Shown: in pieces, positions 55,219 to 64,000 of the stretch
Position numbering within the stretch: position 1 is the stretch's first letter
How the letters are laid out: each line of letters opens with the position of its first letter
Origin: Scenedesmus sp. ARA3
Taxonomy: Eukaryota; Chlorophyta; Chlorophyceae; Sphaeropleales; Scenedesmaceae
Assembly: GCA_004335835.1 (NCBI GenBank)
Contig: RWJK01001977.1
Span: forward strand, 250,335-314,334
DNA: 64,000 bases
Direction: 5' to 3'
The notes under the pieces: model-generated
Seen by the model: only the letters and a program-made list of their open reading frames with translations
The model's database searches: none
What the model was told of the DNA's origin: nothing
Translations under genes and position numbers: made by a program

Positions 55219-58200
55219 CATCTCCTGGCGGCAACCTGTCTGTCTGTTGTAGCAATGTGCTGCTGTTCCATAGTATTTGTCAGCGCACCTTCTTACAGCC
55301 CAAGCTTGGGCTTAAGCAGTATCAAGCGCTGAACAAATACGTATGGCTTCACCCACTGCTGCAGGTGCAACAACTCCTTGCAGCAGCACCTGAGGCATTG
55401 AAAGCCCTGGGCCTTACGTACAGGGCGTTTGTGATTGCGCCCCGCAGCTCACCAGACGCTGGCGCAGCATATAACCCCGCAGCTGCAGCAACAGAGCCAG
55501 GCAGATCAGCAGCAGCAGCAGCAAGCTCAACAGCTGAGGCGCAGCAACAGCTGCTGCAGCAGCTCCACCAGAGCTATCGGCTGTACATCAGCCACCCAGC
55601 CGAGTATGAATGCAGCGATGCAATGCCCGATGGCTGTGATACATTTGCTACTGCAGTGCTCAACCTGTCGGCTTCTGTGCTGCTGCTGCTCCCACAAGCT
55701 GAAGAACAGCACAGCACTGAGTCAGCGGGTGCTGCTGCAGCTGCTGTAGCAGGGTGCTTGCCTCTGCTGCTGGCAGCTGTCAGGACAGGCGTGCCAGTGC
55801 ACTGTGTTGGCAGAGCAGGCCTAGGCCAAGGGGAGCAGCAGAGTGTGCTGGCAACAGCAGCAGCTGCTGGCTGGTCTGATCAGGTGAGCAGGGAAGCACA
55901 GGGCCTGATGGCAAGCACCACAGCAGTTACATGCTGTATACTGCGTATGCCAACCGCTATTCCTGTTGGTTGTTGGATTGTGTTACGGCCCACGGCTCAC
56001 TTCAGCACGCACCATTGGCTGCTGCCGTCTCTGCTTCTGTGTACACAGGATTGCTCAGCACTGGCAGCAGCGCTGGCCAGCTGCATCAGTCTTGACGGCA
56101 GCCCAAGTTCAATTGCAGCAGCAGCAAGCCAGCTGCAGCGCAGATTGGGCCTGAATGACTTGCAGCTATCACTGCTGCCACAAACAGCGCTCAAGAAGTT
56201 GGCTGCAGCGCAGGAGGGCATGCTGGGGGTGCCGGACTTATGCCACCTCAACTGCACAGGCATTACACATCTGAGGCTTGACTTAGGCAGCATGCAGTGT
56301 GCAGCTGAGGCAGCACTGCAACAGCTGCAGCCACATCAGCAGCAGCAGCATTCAAGGCATACCCTAGCAGCAGATGCACAGCAGGTGGTCCTGGGCCTTG
56401 TGGGCAGCATTGTCTGCGGCAACAGCACTGTCAAAGTGTTGAAGCTGGAGGGAGTGGACGCTGCAGCAGCAAAATCAATCGGCAACGCTGTGTGTGGCAA
56501 CAACAGTTGCTGGACGAAAGATGCACCTAACCTGCTGAGCAGCCAGCATGCTTATGAGAGTGAAGCAAGCTGTCAATTGAGCCTGCTGGTGTTGAATGGC
56601 ATGGCAGTGCCAGTCAGGGCCCTGATAGGTGGCAGTGAGGCTGCAGAGGGCAGCAGCACCAGTAGCAGGCAGACGTGGCTGCAAGAGTTGGACCTTGTCA
56701 ATGGTACCAGCAGCAGCAGCAGCAGCAGCACAGGTTCAGGCGCAACGAAGCCGGGTGCTGCTAAGGCAGCTCTGCCAGCTTACCAGCAGCAGCAACAGGA
56801 CCACATGTTGCTGGAAGAGGCGCATGCTGTGTTCTTGAGCGTGCTGCTGCCATGCTGCAGAGGCCTGAAGCGCCTGCGGATGCCCCTGCTGGCACCTACT
56901 GTGAGTGAGGGAGTGGCTGAGGGGCTGGCGAGTGCAGTGCTGCAGCTGCAGCTGCTAGAAGAGTTCAACGGTGTGCCTGTGCAGCAGTCACTGGCCAGCA
57001 CAGTTGATCCTGCAGGCTTGTTGGCTGCTGAGCCGCCATCGGGAGCTTCAGGAGGTGCTGGTGGCAGAATGGACCGCTGCAGCAGCCCTTGCAAGCAGGC
57101 AATGTTCGGCACCAGCAGCAGCGGCAGCAATAAGGAACTTGCAGAGCTTATCAGCAAGGTGCCCAGCTGGCAGCATGTTGAGCTGGCTGCGGCAAATGCC
57201 CCACAGCTGCTCAGCAGCAGCTTAGCAGCTGCAGCTGCAGCTGCAGAGGCAGCAGCGGACGACACGCAAGCTGCTGGCAGCAGGCAGCGCTTGAGGTGCT
57301 TGAACTTGAGTGGCCGGCAGCTGGGAGCTGCCGGGTCAGCGCTGCTGGTGCGTTGCCTGGCTGCTGCTGGTGCTGCGGGAGTGGTGGGCCTGTGCCTGCA
57401 AGGTGAGCTGGTCTCAAGGGGTGGTGCAGCTGCGTCTTGATGCCTGGCTTGAGAGAAATCCACCGGCAGCCTGGCAGGCATGTGAAGCACCTACAGTGAT
57501 GGTGTTAGCCTGCCGCGTGAAGCTGTTTTAGTGGTGTCGCATCCTCATCAAGTGACTTAGGGCATCTGTTGGTGTAACAGTAATAGTTCAGATCTCATAC
57601 CAAAGGCCAACGCCGTGCTGCAAAGTGGCCAACAGCAACAGCAACAGGAGCGATGCCAATGATCCAGCAAGCAAGTATCTTCCTGTCGGCTGCTGCTCAT
57701 GCAGGCTGCCAAGTCGGTGCAAATGGAGCCAAACACCTGGCAGCAGGGCTTGTCAGCACATATGCACCTGCAGCCGCAGCATTCACCGGTAGTAGCGGCA
57801 GCAGCAAGATGCAGCAGCAGCCAGCGCAAATTCAACGTCTGCGGGTGCTGCAGCTGTCCGGCAATGCACTGGGTGCAACTGGCTTGCAGCAGCTGCTTGC
57901 CGGCCTGGCGGCTGCATCAGCAGGCGGCAGCGCAAGCTTGTTAAGGCAACTGCAGGTACTTGAGCTGGGATGCAATGCACTGGGCGATGCTGGCGCAGCA
58001 GTGCTGGCGCAGCACTGTGAGCAACTCAGCAGCTTGCAGCTGCTGGGCTTGAGCAGCAATGGCATCGGTGCTGAGGGTGCACGTACGCTTTTTGGCTGCC
58101 TGTCAGGCAGCAGTAGCAACAGCAGCAGTGGTAGCTCTATCTGCAGGTCAGATGGCAGCCGTGCCGGCGCGGCTGTTGGCGGCGCAGCAGCAGCAGCAGA

Positions 58201-58435
58201 GCGCCAGCAGTTGCTGCCGGCGCTGCGTGTCTTGCAGCTGGGTGGCAACTTCATTGGTGATGCTGGCACAGCAGTGCTGGCGGCAGCGCTGCCAGGGCTG
58301 CAGCAGCTGCGGCAACTGGAGCTGCAGGACAACTACAGCATAGGTGGGCCAGGGGAATATTGCTGCATTCATTCACATTGCCTTTCACTGTGCCTGCTGG
58401 ATGGACGTGCTGACAGTAGTTCGTGCGCTGATTAG
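52328..58435 (+). CDS. Coiled-coil and leucine-rich repeat protein
   Basis: Nine exons in phase: 52328-52498, 52637-52850, 52956-53536, 53681-53992, 54158-54358, 54592-55119, 55365-55883, 56049-57402 and 57705-58435; 1536 residues. The N-terminus is basic (KRLTGPPEGYGRKKELQVKH), then low-complexity Ser/Ala/Gln. Residues about 323-490 and 590-669 form long Ala/Gln/Glu-rich coiled coils (QAELAAARAAADAAKAAAAR). Exon 7 is unassigned. Exons 8-9 hold ribonuclease-inhibitor-type LRRs: LNLSGRQLGAAGSALLVRCL, LQLSGNALGATGLQQLLAGL, LELGCNALGDAGAAVLAQHC, LGLSSNGIGAEGARTLFGC and LQLGGNFIGDAGTAVLAAAL. No nucleotide-binding module is seen between coil and LRR, so this is not a classical NLR. It may be a scaffold. 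The intron at 53537-53680 is 144 bases without a stop, so retention would keep the frame. Confidence 0.68.
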
Positions 58436-59158
58436 ACAAGTGACAATGTTCTTTTGACGGTACCAGACCCGCAACGTGCGCCCTGCATATCAGCTCCCAG
58501 ATTTCGAATGGGAGCCGTGCCTCAGGTGTTTTCCGACATGCTGAGCCTGCATGCGACGCAAACAGGCTGATATCCGTATCGCAACTGGTCAGGAAATATA
58601 TGATGCATGTCACACTTGCACACCAAGCCCGTTCCACGCTGCCTGCATCGGTTTCTGTCGTCACCCTCATCAGCAATCTCTCATCGAGTTTCTGGCTCTG
58701 GTGACTACCAAACAACCTAAAGAAAGAGCAGATTGCTGGTAAAAAGGTTTCGCGACATCATACATGGAACTGCTAATCAGCTATGGGTCCTGAGCACGGA
58801 GAGTAATCAGGCTCACGGCCACAGCTTTTTGACTATTGGGCATTTCAGGTGCTCCAACATGCTACTAATAAATAATTTATAGGTATTAGGACCCGGACCA
58901 GCGCGAACCACGTGGCTGGGCTGTGGTTGAGGTTGATCGTCAAAACTCCTGTGACCTCGTCGCAGCTGAAGTACGGTGTGTCTTCCCAGCACAGCACAGT
59001 TTGGGGTCTTAAACACCGTTCTAAAGAGTTTAAAGCTGACTAGTAGACGCGCTGACGAGCTAATACTTGTATCGACACATGGTGTCGCTTGGTTGTGTTC
59101 ATCGCAGCGCTACCTGGTTTCACTCAGTGCCAATTTGACCTGTAGCACATTGTCGGAA
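58436..59158. other. Intergenic region
   Basis: 0.7 kb, more AT-rich than the genes, without triplet tracts. It holds the 3' end of the LRR gene and the 5' UTR of the RRM gene. No core promoter element was recognised. Confidence 0.45.
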
Positions 59159-60002
59159 ATGGTTTCGGCAGTCTCATCGCCCGTAGATCCCAGGATGAGC
59201 CCGGGAAGCAGCAGCAGAGCCCCTAGCAGAGTGTGCAGGTTGCGGGGGCTTCCCTACTCTGCTACAGATGAAGAGATTGCCGCTTTTTTCAGCAGCTACA
59301 CCCTGGACGAGGTCTACATATGTAGAAGAGACGGTGAGGCTACCCGCATTGCTGTCAAGTGCTCGCTGGCGTTCTCCTCAGGACTGCAAGGGAGTTCTCA
59401 TAGTTTTAGTTATGGTTTTTGGTTCGTGTGCAAGCTTCAGAAGGTTGGATGCGCGATTGCTGTTCGTAGGGCGGGCTACTGGAGAGGCGTACGTCATGTT
59501 CTGTGATGCTGCCCAGGCCAGCAGCGCAATGGAGGCGTGCAACAAGAAATACTTGGGGAGCAGATACATCGAGTAAGCGATGAATCGCGCGGCGAGCCGC
59601 ACCAGACATGGGCAGCTGAGCTGCAGTGTGAAGTTGAAGCTCCAGCAGCAGCTAGCCTGCTTCGAAGCCAGCACTGCAGCCCGCTTTGGGAGCACACCCG
59701 CGTGCCCAGACATCAGCTGCAGCTCATCAACCAGCTGCGATGTGTGGTCAATGCACGCAGTTGACCGCCAGCCTGCGCTGGCCCTGGTGCTTGTGTCCTG
59801 CAGGATGTTTGAAGCAGCAGAGGCTGACCTTGCAGCAGTGAAGAAAGTCTTGGAGGACTCACAGCTGCAAGGCTGCGTGGTGCGGCTGCGAGGGCTGCCC
59901 TACTCAGCAACAGTCGAAGATGTGGCCGGCTTCTTTGAGGTGTGTGCAAGCCTGTGCGTGGCAGTAGAACAGGCTGCACCAGCAATGCACAGCCGGCTGC
60001 AG

Positions 60003-60034
<32 letters not shown>

Positions 60035-62245
60035 GGCGTCGAGCCTTGCAGTTCAGGATGATGTGTGGAGTGCAATGTACGAAGCAAGCGGCATAGCCTT
60101 GGCAACAGCTGCAGCAGAAAGGCAGCCAGTGCGCCCCCCGAACGATGCTGCGCGCAACATTGGACAACAGACACATGCTGCACCTCTTAGCTAAGCTGCT
60201 GTGCAGTATGCATAAGCAATGGCATAGCCAGCAGCTGCAGCGCTGCCGATAGCATCATTTCTATAGCACTCCAGAAATGCTTGGAATGCACACTGGAATC
60301 ATGCTGGCAGTTTGCACACTCTATCAGGCTCGTGTGCAGTTGCGCCGACACCTGCTGTGTCTTGTGCCCACATTGCAGGGTGTGCCGCTGGCTGATGCAG
60401 ATGATGCAATCGTGTTCACCACCACAGTAGACGGGCGCCCCACAGGTACGCTCAGCAGCACCTCACCTGGTTACAGAGATAAAAGAGAGTTCTTTGTGCT
60501 GTATAACTGTCTGTGGGTTTGTTGGCGCACTGCCCTGCTGCGTGCTGCAGGAGCTGTCATTGTCGTAACTGTTATAACGGTCACCAGCTGTGGCAGTGCA
60601 GGCTCTTCAGTGTGCACCAGCATATGGCTGTGGTTGTGCCAAGCCTGCTGCACCAGTCGCCAGCACGCGCCAATCTGGCTAGCAGGCCAGCACTGGGGAT
60701 GCTGCTACAGCATCCTGTGCTTGCTATCAGGCTGGTCCATCACTGTTGGCTGCACACAGCACACATATATCAACATGCTGCTGCTCCTGCTGCTGCTGTG
60801 CTCTCGCCACTGCTTGCAGGCGAGTGTTACGTCGAGCTGGCTGACAGGGCCGCGCAGAGCGCAGCCATGACCCGGCACAAGGAGCTGATGGGCACCCGCT
60901 ACATCGAGATCTTCCACAGCAGCAAGATGGACAAGCTTCAGGCGCAGCAGGCACGGCTGTGCATGCAGCAGCCAGCGCTGGGCAGGTGCGGTGCATGGCT
61001 GTGGACAACTCGCATGAATAGTGATGTGCTGCGCTGCTGGCGGCGCGGTCGGATGTGCGGCGTTGCTTGAGGCATTGACAGAGGGGTTGCAATGCACTCC
61101 GGTGTGTAACAGCAATTGAGCGGCGCAACCTGATGTGTGCGGTGCTGTTGCTGCAGGTGGGGGGTGCAGGCGCTGCGCCCCGCCATGGGCATGCACCACG
61201 GCATGATGCAGCCAGCTATGCCGCACGGCTTTCAGCCGGCCATGCCCCGCGCAATGCAGCCGGCTATGCTGGCAGCAGCAGCAGCAGCAGGCAGCAAGGT
61301 AGCCTGCGAGGTGAACCAGCTGACCGCAACACTGCAAGGTAAGCTGAGCTCCTGGGATAGGGTGCTGCTGTCAGCGGACGTTGCCTCAGTCGCCTGATTG
61401 TGATCAGGAGTGTGTTTGCTTGCTGCTGATCGCAAGGCCTGCACTTGTGTTGGGTGCTAATCGCAGTGGACAATGTCGAGCTCTGCCGAACGTTGCTGTG
61501 CTGCATTCTTTGATGCCGGTGGTGCGTTGTTGTGCGTTTGCAGGCACACGCTTGAATGGCAGCATGGCTGGCAGCATCATGTCCCCCATGCAGCAGCAGC
61601 AGCAGCAGCAGCAGCAGCTGTACCCGCCGGCCTACGCACAGCGCCCAATGATGGCTCCAATGCACATGGTCAGTATGCCCCTTGCTGCACCCGGCTCGCT
61701 GCTCGACAGCAGCAGCAACAGCAGCAGCAACAGCAGCAGCAACAGCCTGAGCAACAGCAGCAGCATCCCATCCATGAGCAGCAGCGTGCTGTCGGTGCCG
61801 TCAGTAACAGCAGCACCTATGCCGGCAGCTGATGTGGGGTACTACCAGGGCTCAATTCCTGCTGCTTCTGCGATGATGAGTCAGCCAGGAGGGGCTGTGA
61901 TGAGCTCTGCTGCTTCTGCAATGATGAGCCCGCAAGGAGGAGGCATAATGAGCCCTGCTGCTGCTGCCTACGGCAACATGATGCCGTATGCGCCTGCGCC
62001 TGCGGCTGCTGAAGGCCCGATGCAGCAGCAGCTGCCGCAGCAGATGTACTACATGCCAATGCAGCAGGTAGGTTGGGGATGAGCAAGAGGCGTGTGCTGG
62101 GTTGGCAGCAAGAAGTGCATAATTCATGGTGTGGTGTGCTGTGTTAGGCTCCTCGTTTGCTCGCTACTGCTGCTTCAAACTCAACACCTGGTGCTGTTAT
62201 GTTCATCTTCTTATCATGTAGGGCCCCATGCCAGGCCCGTTCTGT

Positions 62246-62286
<41 letters not shown>

Positions 62287-62315
62287 GCTGCTGCTGCTGC
62301 TGCTGCTGCTGCTGC

Positions 62316-62374
<59 letters not shown>

Positions 62375-62566
62375 CAAAACCCACACCTGGCACGTGCTGC
62401 TCTGTTCATGCTTCCATTCCTGCAGCGCCCCATGCCAGGCCCCATGCCAGGCCCCTATTCTGCTCACTGCTGCTGCTCCATAGTTTCAACTGGACATGTG
62501 CTGTCTTGTTGATCTCTTCCTTCCCGCAGGGCCGCATGCTAGGCCCCATGCCAGGCCCCTTTCTGT

Positions 62567-62612
<46 letters not shown>

Positions 62613-63239
62613 TGTTGCTGCTGCTTCACAAACCAAAACCGCATGTGCTGTTCTGTTCATTTTCCTATCCTGCAGGGACCCATGTGCTGTTCTGTTCATT
62701 TTCCTATCCTGCAGGGACCCATGCAGGGACCCATGCCTGGCCCCTATGGTATGCCTGCGCCTGCCTACTCCATGCCACCAAGCTACCCAGCAGCATCTGC
62801 GCAAGGGGCGCCCACTATGGTGCCGACAGGTGAGCCCACCTTGTTGTTTACTGTGATGCGAGCAAGCAAGCAGGATATCGTCAAGAGTCCTCGGATGTTG
62901 GGGACATCAGGGTGGTACAGTTTTCAAGCGGTGGCAAACTTGAAGTGCTTCTCTTCTGAGCCGCCAGGCAGTTGTCTGCTGCGTGATCTTGCCTCCACGC
63001 CACACATCAGACGTTACAGCTGCAGCTGCGTTGCCCATGAAGTCATTTGCTTCAAGCTACAGCAGCAGTTGATCAACCACGCTCATTCGCAAAGACAAGC
63101 CCTTGTGTTGCCACTAATGCTGCTACTGCTGCTGCTGCTGCTGCTGCCACAGGCCACCCAAGGCCCATGCTGGTTGGTGGCGGGCAGTGGATGCACGCTC
63201 CTGCCCACTGGCCCCCTGCACCCAGCTGGCCTGCATCTG

Positions 63240-63273
<34 letters not shown>

Positions 63274-63322
63274 CTCTGCTGGGCTGGCAATGCCGGCCCG
63301 CGGCATGGGGGTCATGCAGTAA
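59159..63322 (+). CDS. Two-RRM RNA-binding protein, hnRNP F/H (ESRP) type
   Basis: Nine exons in phase: 59159-59333, 59470-59572, 59804-59939, 60379-60445, 60820-60985, 61157-61338, 61544-62067, 62715-62829 and 63153-63322; 545 residues. RRM1 (about residues 24-110) and RRM2 (about 119-205) share the quasi-RRM signature of hnRNP F/H proteins: VCRLRGLPYSATDEEIAAFF with RATGEAYVMF and LGSRYIEMF, then VVRLRGLPYSATVEDVAGFF with RPTGECYVEL and MGTRYIEIF. These domains bind G-rich RNA and act in splicing control. The C-terminal half is Met/Pro/Gln/Ala-rich (PAMPHGFQPAMPRAMQPAML, PMPGPYGMPAPAYSMPPSY), a likely low-complexity assembly region. The ATG at 59159 is chosen because it precedes RRM1 closely; the frame is open further up. 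A TGTAA lies at 63555. The intron before exon 8 holds an array of exon-start copies. Confidence 0.82.
62215..62760 (+). repeat. Five tandem acceptor + exon-start modules (RRM gene)
   Basis: Modules of the form TGTTCATxxTCxxATCxTGCAG|GGxCCCATGCCAGGCCCC start at about 62221, 62427, 62530, 62676 and 62715. The first and third are followed by long (CTG)n tracts (about 120 and 45 bases). Only the last continues into coding sequence with a donor. Module length varies with the CTG tract. Confidence 0.88.
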
Positions 63323-63821
63323 ATGAGAAAAACACAGCTGTTTCTGCCTGTTTTGTGTGCAAACTCGGGCCTTCCATTAAGGATGACACAAACAGGAGGT
63401 GGTTGTGGTAGCAGCTATGCATGCTGGCTGGCATGGCGGCTGTGGGGTGCTGTTGAGGGCTGATGTGCTGGTGTGCTGCCTACTGCATGTTACAAGGTGC
63501 TAGTGGCTGATCTGACAGACTGCAGCGCGTGCTTCACTGCTCCGTGGGGTCTGGGGTGTAAGGTTTGCTGAGCTGGGCTGGAAGATGCTTTGTATGGAGC
63601 TTCGGGTGTGACTTTTGTCTGTGCCGCTTGCATGTGCACTGTCGGGGACGGCGTCCGCGATCACACTTTTGAATGTGGTGATGATGATGAGGCCATGTTG
63701 TTGTGTGGCTGGTGCTTTGGTTGGTGCGTACCTGGGGGCTGGGCGACGTTGTGAGCAGCAGAAGCAGCACAGCATGGCTTTTGAGAGGCGTCGTGCGACC
63801 AACACGCTGGATGGGTACGTG

Positions 63822-63852
<31 letters not shown>

Positions 63853-64000
63853 CGCACGTGTGTGCATGCATGTTGCTGCTTGTGTGGGGGTGCCGCTCCC
63901 TGATTGAGTGCTGCGTTGCCCTTGGTAGCTTTCCTGCTGCTGCTGCTGCCGGTTCCACTGGCTTGCCGGGGGCTTCTGCTTGCAGTGATTCAACACGTGT
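63323..64000. other. 3' flank of the RRM gene
   Basis: It holds a probable 3' UTR with TGTAA at 63555 and a (GT)n microsatellite at about 63826-63852. No further gene is supported up to the window end; open frames on the minus strand lack motifs. Confidence 0.5.

Overview
The window looks like nuclear DNA of a green alga, probably a chlorophyte of the Chlorophyceae (Sphaeropleales / Scenedesmaceae type). The reasons are intron-dense genes with GTGAG donors and (CTG)nCAG acceptors, very many CAG/CTG triplet tracts, an octotricopeptide-like (OPR) organelle RNA-binding protein, and TGTAA motifs 3' of several stop codons (the green-algal poly(A) signal). The genus is an inference. No rRNA, tRNA, CRISPR array or transposon was recognised.

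Plus-strand layout: the last exon of a serine hydroxymethyltransferase gene (270-388); an OPR-repeat protein (1613-3577); a patatin-like lipid acyl hydrolase in 7 exons (5389-9255); a Popeye-domain (POPDC) membrane protein in 11-12 exons (28546-33578); a Q-rich protein of unknown function (34726-36424); an MFS transporter resembling SLC22A18 (39953-43057); a probably organelle-targeted SAP/RGG protein (43566-46244); a secreted Cys-containing, probably GPI-anchored protein (48118-49319); a coiled-coil plus LRR protein (52328-58435); and a two-RRM protein of the hnRNP F/H type (59159-63322).

The minus strand carries one very long gene (28102 down to 10282, about 34 exons). Read with consistent splice phases at every junction from exon 3 to the stop, it encodes in order a signal peptide, a ribonuclease T2 domain with both catalytic motifs, a transmembrane helix, a class II nucleotidyltransferase (CCA-adding / poly(A)-polymerase head-like) domain, a low-complexity linker, and an ABCB-type half-transporter with a degenerate nucleotide-binding domain. 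This RNase - nucleotidyltransferase - ABC transporter fusion is the most unusual object here. Its parts alternate sides of the membrane in a self-consistent way: RNase in the lumen or outside, nucleotidyltransferase and ATPase domains in the cytosol.

The second unusual feature is genome-wide in character. Most multi-exon genes here carry one to four extra, diverged tandem copies of an exon edge (exon end plus its splice site) inside the neighbouring intron. Triplet tracts are also strand-asymmetric: CAG on the sense strand of exons, CTG on the sense strand of introns, often abutting the 3' splice site. All splice sites and exon phases were worked out by hand from the sequence; there is no transcript evidence.
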